Source of the DNA: Antedon bifida
Lineage: Eukaryota > Echinodermata > Crinoidea > Comatulida > Antedonidae
Length of the DNA stretch: 64,000 nucleotides
Direction: 5' to 3'
Assembly: GCA_963402885.1 (NCBI GenBank)
Contig: OY727094.1
Span: forward strand, 20,462,501 to 20,526,500
Shown here: positions 36,101 through 48,854 of the stretch, one piece after another
How positions within the stretch are numbered: the first letter of the stretch is position 1
Layout: each line of letters starts with the position of its first letter
Made by a program: the position numbers and the translations under genes
The notes under the pieces: model-generated
The model's input: only the letters and a program-made list of their open reading frames with translations
Databases searched by the model: none
Told to the model about the DNA's origin: nothing

Positions 36101-38628
36101 CAAAATGGTCTAAAACGTTTTTAAATACGATATTAAGCTATTTTGTGCTCTTTGATGTTTTTGTGTGAAAATTTTTTGTCGAAATGCTTAAATTGGTCTA
36201 AAACGTTTTTAAATACGATATTAAGCTATTTTTGTGCCCTTTGATGTTTTTGTGTGAAAAGTTTTATCGAAATGCTCAAAATGGTCTAAAATGGTTTCTA
36301 ATGTGATTTTAAGCACTTTGATGTTTTTGTGTAACCAAGTTTTTTTGAAAATCACAAAATGGTCTAAAACGTCTCCAAATGCGATTTGAAGCTATTCTAA
36401 GCACTTTGGTGTTTTTATGTTAACATGTTTTTTCGAAAATCACAATATGGTCTAAAATGTCTCCAAATGCGATTTGAAGCTATTCTAAGCACTTTGGTGT
36501 TTTTATGTTATCAAGTTTTTTCGAAAATCACAAAATGGTCTAAAACGTTTTTAAATACGATATTAAGCTATTTTGTGCTCTTTGATGTTTTTGTGTAAAA
36601 AAATTTAGTCGAAATGCTCAAAATGGTCTAAAACGTTTTTAAATACGATATTAAGCTATTTTGTGTCCTTTTATGTTTTTGTGTGAAAAGTTTAATCGAA
36701 ATGCTCAAAATGGTCTAAAACGGTTTCTAATGTGATTTTAAGCACTTTGATGTTTTTGTGTAACCAAGTTTTTTTGAAAATCACAAAATGGTATAAAACG
36801 TCTCCAAATGCGATTTGAAGCTATTCTATGCACTTTGGTGTTTTTATGTTAACAAGTTTTTTCGAAAATCACAAAATGGTCTAAAACGTCTCCAAATGCG
36901 ATTTGAAGCTATTCTAAGCACTTTGGTGTTTTTATGTTAACATGTTTTTTCGAAAATCACAAAATGGTCTAAAATGTCTCCAAATGCGATTTGGAGCTAT
37001 TCTAAGCACTTTGGTGTTTTTATGTTAACAAGTTTTTTCGAAAATCACAAAATTGTCTAAAACGTTTTTAAATACGATATTAAGCTATTTTGTGCTCTTT
37101 GATGTTTTTGTGTAAAAATTTTTTGTCGAAATGCTCAAAATGGTCTAAAACGTTTTTAAATACGATATTAAGCTATTTTGTGTCCTTTTATGTTTTTGTG
37201 TGAAAAGTTTAATCGAAATGCTCAAAATGGTCTAAAATGGTTTCTAATGTGAATTTAAGCACTTTGATGTTTTTGTGTAACCAAGTTTTTTTGAAAATCA
37301 CAAAATGGTCTAAAACGTCTCCAAATGCGATTTGAAGCTATTCTGTACACTTCGATATTTTTATGTTAAAAAGTTTTTTCGAAATTCACAAAATGGTCTA
37401 AAACGTCTCCAAATGAGATTTCAAGCTATTCTTAGCACTTTGGTGTATAAATGTTAACAAGTTTTTTGGAAAATCACAAAATGGTCTAAAACGTCTCCAA
37501 ATGCGATTTGAAGCTATTCTTAGCACTTTGGTGTTTTTATGTTAACAAGTTTTTTTGAAAATCACAAAATGGTCTAAAACGTCTCCAAATGCGATTTGAA
37601 GCTATTCTGTATACTTTGATGTTTTTATGGTAACAAGTTTTTTCGAAAATCACAAAATGGTCTAAAACGTCTCCAAATGCGATTTGAAGCTATTCTAAGT
37701 ACTTTGGTGTTTTTATGTTAACATGTTTTTTCGAAAATCACAAAATGGTCTAAAACGTCTCCAAATGCGATTTGAAGCTATTCTAAGCACTTTGGTGTTT
37801 TTATGTTAACAAGTTTTTTCGAAAATCACAAAATGGTCTAAAACGTTTTTAAATACGATATTAAGCTATTTTGTGCTCTTTGATGTTTTTGTGTAAAAAA
37901 TTTTTGTCGAAATGCTCAAAATGGTCTAAAACGTTTTTAAATACGATATTAAGCTATTTTGTGTCCTTTTATGTTTTTGTGTGAAAAGTTTAATCGAAAT
38001 GCTCAAAATGGTCTAAAACGGTTTCTAATGTGAATTTAAGCACTTTGATGTTTTTGTGTAACCAAGTTTTTTTGAAATTCACAAAATGGTCTAAAACGTC
38101 TCCAAATGCGATTTGAAGCTATTCTAAGCACTTTGATGTTTTTATGTTAACAAGTTTTTTCGAAAATCACAAAAATGGTCTAAAACGTCTCCAAATGCGA
38201 TTTGAAGCTATTCTAAGCACTTTGGTGTTTTTATGTTAACAAGTTTTTTCGAAAATCACAAAATGGTCTAAAACGTCTCCAAATGCGATTTGAAGCTATT
38301 CTAAGCACTTTGGTGTTTTTATGTTAACAAGTTTTTTCGAAAATCACAAAATGGTCTAAAACGTCTCCAAATGCGATTTGAAGCTATTCTAAGCACTTTG
38401 GTGTTTTTATGTTAACAAGTTTTTTCGAAAATCACAAAATGGTCTAAAACGTCTCCAAATGCGATTTGAAGCTATTCTAAGCACTTTGGTGTTTTTATGT
38501 TAACAAGGTTTTTCGAAAATCACAAAATGGTCTAAAACGTCTCCAAATGCGATTTGAAGCTATTCTAAGCACTTTGGTGTTTTTATGTTAACAAGTTTTT
38601 TCGAAAATCACAAAATGGTCTAAAACGT
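30171..38628. repeat. 4,080-bp higher-order repeat, two copies plus 298 bp of a third
   Basis: Copies are 30171-34250 and 34251-38330, with a partial third copy at 38331-38628. Aligned blocks stay in register over the whole length (30301, 34381 and 38461 begin identically). The left limit is a T/A difference at 30170 against 34250. The right limit is where GTCTCC becomes GTTTTT at 38629. Only scattered differences are visible, for example TTTTTGCGAA against TTTTTTCGAA, TTTGGTG against TTTTGTG, and AAAACAGTC against AAAATAGTC. Each unit holds roughly 47 monomers. Confidence 0.92.
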
Positions 38629-39119
38629 TTTTAAATACGATATTAAGCTATTTTGTGCTCTTTGATGTTTTTGTGTAAAAAATTTTTGTCGAAATGCTCA
38701 AAATGGTCTAAAACGTTTTTAAATACGATATTAAGCTATTTTGTGACCTTTTATGTTTTTGTGTGAAAAGTTTAATCGAAATTCTCAAAATGGTCTAAAA
38801 CGGTTTCTAATGTGAATTTAAGCACTTTGATGTTTTTGTGTAACCAAGTTTTTTTGAAAATCACAAAATGGTCTAAAACGTCTCCAAATGCGATTTGAAG
38901 CTATTCTGTACACTTTGATATTTTTATGTTAAAAAGTTTTTTCGAAATTCACAAAATGGTCTAAAACGTCTCCAAATGCGATTTGAAGCTATTCTTAGCA
39001 CTTTGGTGTATAAATGTTAACAAGTTTTTTGGAAAATCACAAAATGGTCTAAAACGTCTCCAAATGCGATTTGAAGCTATTCTAAGCACTTTGGTGTTTT
39101 TATGTTAACAAGGTTTTTC

Positions 39120-42100
39120 GAAAATCACAAAATGGTCTAAAACGTCTCCAAATGCGATTTGAAGCTATTCTAAGCACTTTGGTGTTTTTATGTTAACAAG
39201 TTTTTTCGAAAATCACAAAATGGTCTAAAACGTTTTTAAATACGATATTAAGCTATTTTGTGCTCTTTGATGTTTTTGTGTAAAAAATTTTTGTCGAAAT
39301 GCTCAAAATGGTCTAAAACGTTTTTAAATACGATATTAAGCTATTTTGTGACCTTTTATGTTTTTGTGTGAAAAGTTTAATCGAAATTCTCAAAATGGTC
39401 TAAAACGGTTTCTAATGTGAATTTAAGCACTTTGATGTTTTTGTGTAACCAAGTTTTTTTGAAAATCACAAAATGGTCTAAAACGTCTCCAAATGCGATT
39501 TGAAGCTATTCTGTACACTTTGATATTTTTATGTTAAAAAGTTTTTTCGAAATTCACAAAATGGTCTAAAACGTCTCCAAATGCGATTTGAAGCTATTCT
39601 TAGCACTTTGGTGTATAAATGTTAACAAGTTTTTTGGAAAATCACAAAATGGTCTAAAACGTCTCCAAATGCGATTTGAAGCTATTCTTAGCACTTTGGT
39701 GTTTTTATGTTAACAAGTTTTTCGAAAATCACAAAATGGTCTAAAACGTCTCCAAATGCGATTTGAAGCTATTCTAAGCACTTTGGTGTTTTTATGTTAA
39801 CAAGTTTTTTCGAAAATCACAAAATGGTCTAAAATGTCTCCAAATGCGATTTGAAGCTATTCTAAGCACTTTGGTGTTTTTTTGTTAACAAGTTTTTTTC
39901 GAAAATCACAAAAAGGTCTAAAACGTCTCCAAATGCGATTTAAAGCTATTCTAAGCACTTTGGTGTTTTTATGTTAACATATTTTTTCGAAAATCACAAA
40001 ATGGTCTAAAATGTCTCCAAATGCGATTTTAAGCTATTCTGTACACTTTGATGTTTTGTGTGAAAAATTTTTGTCGAAATGCTCAAAATGGTCTAAAACG
40101 TTTTTAAATACGATATTAAGCTATTTTGTGCCCTTTGATGTTTTTGTGTGAAAAGTTTTATCGAAATGCTCAAAATCGTCTAAAACGGTTTCTAATGTGA
40201 TTTTAAGCATTTTGATATTTTTGTGTAACCAAGTTTTTTTGAAAATCACAAAATGGTCTAAAACGTCTCCAAATGCGATTTGAAGCTATTCTAAGCACTT
40301 TGGTGTTTTTATGTTAACACATTTTTTCGAAAATCACAAAATGGTCTAAAACGTCTCCAAATGCGATTTGAAGCTATTCTGTACACTTTGATGTTTTTAT
40401 GTTAACAAGTTTTTTCAAAAATCACAAAATGGTCTAAAAAGTCTCCAAATGCGATTTGAAGCTATTCTGTACACTTTGATGTTTTGTGTGAAAATTTTTT
40501 GTCGAAATACTCAAAATGGTCTAAAACGTTTTTAAATACGATATTAAGCTATTTTGTGCTCTTTGATGTTTTTGTGTGAAAAATTTTTGTCGAAATGCTT
40601 AAATTGGTCTAAAACGTTTTTAAATACGATATTAAGCTATTTTGTGCCCTTTGATGTTTTTGTGTGAAAAGTTTTATCGAAATGCTCAAAATGGTCTAAA
40701 ACGGTTTCTAATGTGATTTTAAGCACTTTGATGTTTTTGTGTAACCAAGTTTCATCGAAATCCTCAAAATGGTCTAAAACGTCTATAAATGCGATTTGAA
40801 GCTATTCTAAGCACTTTGGTGTTTTTATGATAACAAGTTTTTTCGAAAATCACAAAATGGTCTAAAACGTCTCCAAATGCGATTTGAAGCTCTTCTAAGC
40901 ACTTTGGTGTTTTTATGTTAACAAGTTTTTTCGAAAATCACAAAATGGTCTAAAATGTCTCCAAATGCGATTTGAAGCTATTCTGTACACTTTGATGTTT
41001 AGAGTGAAAAATTTTTGTCGAAATGCTCAAAATGGTCTAAAACGTTTTTAAATACGATATTAAGCTATTTTGTGCTCTTTGGTGTTTTTGTGTGAACAAT
41101 TTTTGTCGAAATGCTTAAATTGGTCTAAAACGTTTTTAAATACGATATTAAGCTATTTTGTGCCCTTTGATGTTTTTGTGTGAAAAGTTTTATCGAAATG
41201 CTCAAAATGGTCTAAAACGGTTTCTAATGTGATTTTAAGCACTTTGATGTTTTTGTGTAACCAACTTTTTTTGAAAATCACAAAATGGTCTAAAACGTCT
41301 CCAAATGCGATTTGAAGCTATTCTAAGCACTTTGGTGTTTTTATGTTAACAAGTTTTTTCGAAAATCACAAAATGGTCTAAAACGTCTCCAAATGCGATT
41401 TGAAGCTATTCTAAGCACTTTGGTGTTTTTATGTTAACATGTTTTTTCGAAAATCACAAAATGGTCTAAAATGTCTCCAAATGCGATTTGAAGCTATTCT
41501 AAGCACTTTGGTGTTTTTATGTTAACAAGTTTTTTCGAAAATCACAAAATGGTCTAAAACGTTTTTAAATACGATATTAAGCTATTTTGTGCTCTTTGAT
41601 GTTTTTGTGTAAAAAATTTTTGTCGAAATGCTCAAAATGGTCTAAAACGTTTTTAAATACGATATTAAGCTATTTTGTGTCCTTTTATGTTTTTGTGTGA
41701 AAAGTTTAATCGAAATGCTCAAAATGGTCTAAAACGGTTTCTAATGTGAATTTAAGCACTTTGATGTTTTTGTGTAACCAAGTTTTTTTGAAATTCACAA
41801 AATGGTCTAAAACGTCTCCAAATGCGATTTGAAGCTATTCTGTACACTTTGATATTTTTATGTTAAAAAGTTTTTTCGAAATTCACAAAATGGTCTAAAA
41901 CGTCTCCAAATGCGATTTGAAGCTATTCTTAGCACTTTGGTGTATAAATGTTAACAACTTTTTTGGAAAATCACAAAATGGTCTAAAACGTCTCCAAATG
42001 CGATTTGAAGCTATTCTAAGCACATTGATGTTTTTATGTTAACAAGTTTTTTCGAAAATCACAAAATGGTCTAAAACGTCTCCAAATGCGATTTGAAGCT

Positions 42101-43289
42101 ATTCTAAGCACTTTGGTGTTTTTATGTTAACAAGTTTTTTCGGAAATCACAAAATGGTCTAAAACGTCTCCAAATGCGATTTGAAGCTATTCTGTACACT
42201 TTGATGTTTTTATGTTAACAAGTTTTTTCGAAAATCACAAAATGGTCTAAAACGTCTCCAAATGCGATTTGAAGACAAAAATTTTTCACTCTAAACATCA
42301 AAGTGTACAGAATAGCTTCAAAGCGATTTGAAGCTATTCTAAGCACTTTGGTGTTTTTATGTTAACAAGTTTTTTCGAAAATCACAAAATGGTCTAAAAC
42401 GTCTCCAAATGCGATTTGAAGCTCTTCTAAGCACTTTGGTGTTTTTATGTTAACAAGTTTTTTCGAAAATCACAAAATGGTCTAAAATGTCTCCAAATGC
42501 GATTTGAAGGTATTCTGTACACTTTGATGTTTAGAGTGAAAAATTTTTGTCGAAATGCTCAAAATGGTCTAAAACGTTTTTAAATACGATATTAAGCTAT
42601 TTTGTGCTCTTTGATGTTTTTGTGTAAAAAATTTTTGTCGAAATGCTCAAAATGGTCTAAAACGTTTTTAAATACGATATTAAGCTATTTTGTGTCCTTT
42701 TATGTTTTTGTGTGAAAAGTTTAATCGAAATGCTCAAAATGGTCTAAAACGGTTTCTAATGTGAATTTAAGCACTTTGATGTTTTTGTGTAACCAAGTTT
42801 TTTTGAAATTCACAAAATGGTCTAAAACGTCTCCAAATGCGATTTGAAGCTATTCTGTACACTTTGATATTTTTATGTTAAAAAGTTTTTTCGAAATTCA
42901 CAAAATGGTCTAAAACGTCTCCAAATGCGATTTGAAGCTATTCTTAGCACTTTGGTGTATAAATGTTAACAAGTTTTTTCGAAAATCACAAAATGGTCTA
43001 AAACGTCTCCAAATGCGATTTGAAGCTATTCTAAGCACATTGATGTTTTTATGTTAACAAGTTTTTTCGAAAATCACAAAATGGTCTAAAACGTCTCCAA
43101 ATGCGATTTGAAGCTATTCTAAGCACTTTGGTGTTTTTATGTTAACAAGTTTTTTCGGAAATCACAAAATGGTCTAAAACGTCTCCAAATGCGATTTGAA
43201 GCTATTCTGTACACTTTGATGTTTTTATGTTAACAAGTTTTTTCGAAAATCACAAAATGGTCTAAAACGTCTCCAAATGCGATTTGAAG
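39120..43289. repeat. 4.17-kb segment duplicated from 25303-29472 (right copy)
   Basis: Near-identical and collinear with 25303-29472 at an offset of 13,817 bp, including one hairpin (42274). It ends at 43289, precisely where the other copy enters its second hairpin. The 2,000-bp duplication starts about 100 bp earlier, so several rearrangement edges cluster here. Confidence 0.85.
42274..42340. repeat. Microinverted hairpin fragment, copy 4
   Basis: Same 49-bp inverted fragment and 14-bp stem as the other three copies. It corresponds to copy 2 through the 13,817-bp duplication. Confidence 0.95.
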
Positions 43290-46200
43290 CTATTCTAAGC
43301 ACTTTGGTGTTTTTATGTTAACAAGTTTTTTCGAAAATCACAAAATGGTCTAAAACGTCTCCAAATTCGATTTGAAGCTATTCTAAGCACTTTGGTGTTT
43401 TTATTTTAACAAGTTTTTTCGAAAATCACAAAATGGTCTAAAACGTCTCCAAATGCGATTTGAAGCTATTCTAAGCACTTTGGTGTTTTTATGTTCATAA
43501 GTTTTTTCGAAAATCACAAAATGGTCTAGAATGTCTCCAAATGCGATTTGAAGCTATTCTGTACACTTTGATGTTTTGTGTGAAAAATTTTTGTCGAAAT
43601 GCTCAAAATGGTCTAAAACGTTTTTAAATACGATATTAAGCTATTTTGTGCTCTTTGATGTTTTTGTGTGAAAAATTTTTGTCGAAATGCTTAAATTGGT
43701 CTAAAACGGTTTCTAATGTGATTTTAAGCACTTTGATGTTTTTGTTTAACCAAGTTTTTTTGAAAATCACAAAATGGTCTAAAATGTCTAAAAATGCGAT
43801 TTGAAGCTATTCTAAGCACTTTGGTGTTTTTATGTTAACAAGTTTTTTTGAAAATCACAAAATGGTCTAAAACGTCTCTAAATACGATTTGAAGCTATTC
43901 TAAGCACTTTGGTGTTTTTATGTTAACAAATTTTTTCGAAAATCACAAAATGGTCTAAAACGTCTCCAAATGCGATTTGAAGCTATTCTTAGCACTTTGG
44001 TGTTTTTATGTTAACAAGTTTTTCGAAAATCACAAAATGGTCTAAAACGTCTCCAAATGCGATTTGAAGCTATTCTAAGCACTTTGATGTTTTTATGTTA
44101 ACAAGTTTTTTCGAAAATCACAAAATGGACTAAAACGTCTCCAAATGCGATTTGAAGCTATTCTAAGCACTTTGGTGTTTTTATGTTAACAAGTTTTTTC
44201 GAAAATCACAAAATGGTCTAAAACGTCTCCAAATGCGATTTGAAGCTATTCTAAGCACTTTGGTGTTTTCATGTTAACAAGTTTTTTCGAAAATCACAAA
44301 ATGGTCTAAAATGTCTCCAAATGCGATTTGAAGCTATTCTGTACACTTTGATGTTTTGTGTGAAAAATTTTTGTCGAAATGCTCAAAATGGTCTAAAACG
44401 TCTCCAAATGCGATTTGAAGCTATTCTAAGCACTTTGGTGTTTTTATGTTAACAGGTTTTTTCGAAAATCACAAAATGGTCTAAAATGTCTCCAAATGCG
44501 ATTTGAAGCTATTCTAAGCACTTTGGTGTTTTTATGTTAAAAAGTTTTTTCGAAATTCACAAAATGGTCTAAAACGTCTCCAAATGCGATTTGAAGCTAT
44601 TCTTAGCACTTTGGTGTATAAATGTTAACAAGTTTTTTGGAAAATCACAAAATGGTCTAAAACGTCTCCAAATGCGATTTGAAGCTATTCTTAGCACTTT
44701 GGTGTTTTTATGTTAAAAAAATTTTTCGAAAATCACAAAATAGTCTAAAACGTCTCCAAATGCGATTTGAAGCTATTCTGTACACTTTGATGTTTTTATG
44801 TTAACAAGTTTTTTCGAAAATCACAAAATGGTCTAAAACGTCTCCAAATGCGATTTGAAGCTATTCTGTACACTTTGATGTTTTGTGTGAAAAATTTTTG
44901 TCGAAATGCTCAAAATGGTCTAAAACGTTTTTAAATACGATATTAAGCTATTTTGTGCTCTTTGATGTTTTTGTGTGAAAATTTTTTGTCGAAATGCTTA
45001 AATTGGTCTAAAACGTTTTTAAATACGATATTAAGCTATTTTTGTGCCCTTTGATGTTTTTGTGTGAAAAGTTTTATCGAAATGCTCAAAATGGTCTAAA
45101 ATGGTTTCTAATGTGATTTTAAGCACTTTGATGTTTTTGTGTAACCAAGTTTTTTTGAAAATCACAAAATGGTCTAAAACGTCTCCAAATGCGATTTGAA
45201 GCTATTCTGTACACTTTGATGTTTTTATGTTAACAAGTTTTTTCGAAAATCACAAAATGGTCTAAAACGTCTCCAAATGCGATTTGAAGCTATTCTAAGC
45301 ACTTTGGTGTTTTTATGTTAACAAGTTTTTTCGAAAATCACAAAATGGTCTAAAACGTCTCCAAATTCGATTTGAAGCTATTCTAAGCACTTTGGTGTTT
45401 TTATTTTAACAAGTTTTTTCGAAAATCACAAAATGGTCTAAAACGTCTCCAAATGCGATTTGAAGCTATTCTAAGCACTTTGGTGTTTTTATGTTCATAA
45501 GTTTTTTCGAAAATCACAAAATGGTCTAGAATGTCTCCAAATGCGATTTGAAGCTATTCTGTACACTTTGATGTTTTGTGTGAAAAATTTTTGTCGAAAT
45601 GCTCAAAATGGTCTAAAACGTTTTTAAATACGATATTAAGCTATTTTGTGCTCTTTGATGTTTTTGTGTGAAAAATTTTTGTCGAAATGCTTAAATTGGT
45701 CTAAAACGGTTTCTAATGTGATTTTAAGCACTTTGATGTTTTTGTTTAACCAAGTTTTTTTGAAAATCACAAAATGGTCTAAAATGTCTAAAAATGCGAT
45801 TTGAAGCTATTCTAAGCACTTTGGTGTTTTTATGTTAACAAGTTTTTTTGAAAATCACAAAATGGTCTAAAACGTCTCTAAATACGATTTGAAGCTATTC
45901 TAAGCACTTTGGTGTTTTTATGTTAACAAATTTTTTCGAAAATCACAAAATGGTCTAAAACGTCTCCAAATGCGATTTGAAGCTATTCTTAGCACTTTGG
46001 TGTTTTTATGTTAACAAGTTTTTCGAAAATCACAAAATGGTCTAAAACGTCTCCAAATGCGATTTGAAGCTATTCTAAGCACTTTGATGTTTTTATGTTA
46101 ACAAGTTTTTTCGAAAATCACAAAATGGTCTAAAACGTCTCCAAATGCGATTTGAAGCTATTCTAAGCACTTTGGTGTTTTTATGTTAACAAGTTTTTTC

Positions 46201-47200
46201 GAAAATCACAAAATGGTCTAAAACGTCTCCAAATGCGATTTGAAGCTATTCTAAGCACTTTGGTGTTTTCATGTTAACAAGTTTTTTCGAAAATCACAAA
46301 ATGGTCTAAAATGTCTCCAAATGCGATTTGAAGCTATTCTGTACACTTTGATGTTTTGTGTGAAAAATTTTTGTCGAAATGCTCAAAATGGTCTAAAACG
46401 TCTCCAAATGCGATTTGAAGCTATTCTAAGCACTTTGGTGTTTTTATGTTAACAGGTTTTTTCGAAAATCACAAAATGGTCTAAAATGTCTCCAAATGCG
46501 ATTTGAAGCTATTCTAAGCACTTTGGTGTTTTTATGTTAAAAAGTTTTTTCGAAATTCACAAAATGGTCTAAAACGTCTCCAAATGCGATTTGAAGCTAT
46601 TCTTAGCACTTTGGTGTATAAATGTTAACAAGTTTTTTGGAAAATCACAAAATGGTCTAAAACGTCTCCAAATGCGATTTGAAGCTATTCTTAGCACTTT
46701 GGTGTTTTTATGTTAAAAAAATTTTTCGAAAATCACAAAATAGTCTAAAACGTCTCCAAATGCGATTTGAAGCTATTCTGTACACTTTGATGTTTTTATG
46801 TTAACAAGTTTTTTCGAAAATCACAAAATGGTCTAAAACGTCTCCAAATGCGATTTGAAGCTATTCTGTACACTTTGATGTTTTGTGTGAAAAATTTTTG
46901 TCGAAATGCTCAAAATGGTCTAAAACGTTTTTAAATACGATATTAAGCTATTTTGTGCTCTTTGATGTTTTTGTGTGAAAATTTTTTGTCGAAATGCTTA
47001 AATTGGTCTAAAACGTTTTTAAATACGATATTAAGCTATTTTTGTGCCCTTTGATGTTTTTGTGTGAAAAGTTTTATCGAAATGCTCAAAATGGTCTAAA
47101 ATGGTTTCTAATGTGATTTTAAGCACTTTGATGTTTTTGTGTAACCAAGTTTTTTTGAAAATCACAAAATGGTCTAAAACGTCTCCAAATGCGATTTGAA
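43181..47200. repeat. 2,000-bp tandem duplication
   Basis: 43181 onward repeats at 45181 onward at an offset of exactly 2,000 bp, for example ATTCGATTTG near 43366/45366 and TGTTCATAAG near 43492/45492. The only difference I noticed is GGACTAAAAC (near 44128) against GGTCTAAAAC (near 46128). This near identity makes it one of the youngest duplications in the window. Each copy is a shortened relative of the 4,080-bp unit. Confidence 0.9.
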
Positions 47201-47255
47201 GCTATTCTAAGCACTTTGGTGTTTTTATGTTAACATGTTTTTTCGAAAATCACAA

Positions 47256-47257
47256 TA
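47256..47257. repeat. TA target-site duplication of element 2, left
   Basis: The empty site in paralogous copies reads CACAATATGG (32361, 36441 and near 53570). Here it reads CACAATA before TGTGACCC. A TA duplication is the simplest reading. ATAT, with the element starting at GTGACCC, fits equally well. Confidence 0.75.
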
Positions 47258-47292
47258 TGTGACCCGATCTCGCAAAACCCTCTCTTTGTCGG
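47258..47292 (+). repeat. Left TIR of element 2 (35 bp)
   Basis: It begins TGTGACCCGATCTCGC. It matches the right end at 31 of 35 positions: C/G at position 14 and three changes at positions 25-27. Beyond the shared TTTGTCGG the ends diverge. Confidence 0.9.
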
Positions 47293-47732
47293 CAATTCAA
47301 AATTCACGTAATCAGTCAAAATACGTCCAAATCGACTACCCTGGCAGATTACATGTTTTTGCATTTTCGAAATATTTCACTATTTAAGAATACGTCTACC
47401 TGATTTAAACTCCCGAAATTTAATTAAAATTATGAAAAAAGAGAGTTTTAAAAACATGTATTTTTCTCAAGCCTAACAATTTATTCACGATCTACGCTAA
47501 AATTTTGCGTAAATTCAGTTGAAAGTTGCAGAGTTTGACGACATTTTGATCGCCAGTTCGCTGCACAATGTTGAAAGGTCACACATCAAAATAAAGCTCA
47601 TCCATTTGACATTCCAAATATGGAAGTTTTAGGGCGGAGTTTGAAGAAGGAACCAATGAAAACTTTGATTTACTATGACATAATTTCAGAAAATTCGGTT
47701 CTTCGAAGTTTCTGGAACAGCGAACTGCGTGT
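47293..47732. other. Element 2 interior, left part
   Basis: AT-rich unique sequence with no convincing gene. A 63-codon frame begins at 47620, but its product resembles nothing I know and it overlaps the promoter-like cluster. Confidence 0.6.
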
Positions 47733-47815
47733 GTTGCTATGGCGCATCATCGCAATAACAAACGTTATTGGTCAACGCGCTAGATGTTATACGCTCTACG
47801 CGCGGAAATAAAAGG
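47733..47815 (+). promoter_or_regulatory. Promoter-like cluster: RFX-like, CCAAT and TATA-like words
   Basis: GTTGCTATGG (47733-47742) resembles an RFX/X-box half-site. ATTGG (47767-47771) is an inverted CCAAT box, and AATAAAAGG (47807-47815) is TATA-like about 40 bp further on. The order and spacing suit a Pol II promoter pointing right. All are short motifs and could be chance. Confidence 0.3.
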
Positions 47816-48600
47816 TTGTTTACATTTTTGTGAGGTTATTTTCATTTTACACACAGCATGTCGTAAATTGGAATAAAAACGATTTTAATATTCAAAGTAA
47901 AGTGTTCTGCAATAGCTGTAGCCTGTATTTGTTTATTCCATAGTAAAATAGACAAGTCAAAAACAATTCACGTCATAAATTCAATTGTATTTTCTATATT
48001 TTTTTGGGCTATAGGCCTTAATTTTATTATGGTTGTAGGCCTACTACTACTCACACTGTCAATAAATAATTTTCTTTATACATTTTATATTTTATATATC
48101 CAATCGGCTCTTAATTATTTATTTAATTTATTGTCCAGTCCTTTCATCTTAAATGTTTTTTAAACTCATTGGATTCAAGTCCAAACATTACAGCGAATCT
48201 TCCAAGTTATAAAACAAACAAATGTATTAAATCGTCAATACAATGTAAGTAGCTAGCAAGCTGTGACTCTGCAAGGCGCCAAACTTGTCTAGGCTAGTTT
48301 ACTACTAACGCCAGCCCCAATGTCGATGCACCGCTGCCATACACGGCCTGATGAACACCCATCAGTAGGTCTTACAGGCGATGACGGCGAAAATCTGAAT
48401 AGGCCTAGGCCTAGCTAGGCCTGCTTGGTTTTTCGCTGTTGATATCGTAAACACCTCCGAAACCAGTTAAAATAAGCTTGACGTTATAATGCTGTTTTTC
48501 AATAGTGCAAAATAGTTAATTCGAGTGACTAAATAGGTTAAAACGGCGTCTGAAATCAGTCAAATTGACTATGATGTGCACGCTGCTATTATATCGCACA
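47816..48600. other. Element 2 interior, middle part
   Basis: Unique non-coding sequence. It holds TAGGCC-type words (near 48010, 48040 and 48400-48422), one of them a short GGCCTAGGCCTAGC run. No frame, RNA gene or further inverted repeat was recognised. Confidence 0.6.
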
Positions 48601-48654
48601 CACTTCCTGGTATGACGTCATTGTGCCTTAGACCAAAATACCGCGTTGCTACGG
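48601..48654. promoter_or_regulatory. ETS site, perfect CRE and RFX-like word
   Basis: CACTTCCTG (48601-48609, CAGGAAGTG on the minus strand) is an ETS-type site. TGACGTCA (48613-48620) is the full palindromic CREB/ATF element, 3 bp away. GTTGCTACGG (48645-48654) repeats the RFX-like word of the left cluster with one change. This grouping is typical of housekeeping-type promoters, so the element may carry captured promoter DNA. Confidence 0.35.
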
Positions 48655-48854
48655 AGTGAGTTTTCAGCGCGTATCAAAAAGAATTTCATTGCAAACTTCA
48701 AACGCGATTTTCTCGTAAACTAATTGAATGATTTGTAAATTTTTAAAATGTAATAACTTTTTAAATATTTACTCAATTTTTATGAAATAAACACCACTAC
48801 AAAGCTTATGATTCAAATAATCCAAATATATAAAAAAATACAAAATGAATATTT

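Larger units (their letters stand above)
25091..47257. repeat. 88-bp satellite array, block 2
   Basis: The same A/B/C satellite continues directly after the first transposon, in the same orientation and in register: the B monomer broken at 18019 resumes with TAAGCTATTTTGTGC. This block holds the clearest large duplications (1,015, 4,080 and 2,000 bp periods, plus a 4.17-kb copy at a 13,817-bp offset), described separately. It ends inside an A-class monomer at the TA preceding the second insertion. Apart from the microinversions listed separately, no non-satellite sequence was seen inside it. Confidence 0.97.

Noticed and set aside
47620-47811. 63-codon frame in element 2
   Set aside because: No motif, no start context of note, and it overlaps promoter-like sequence.
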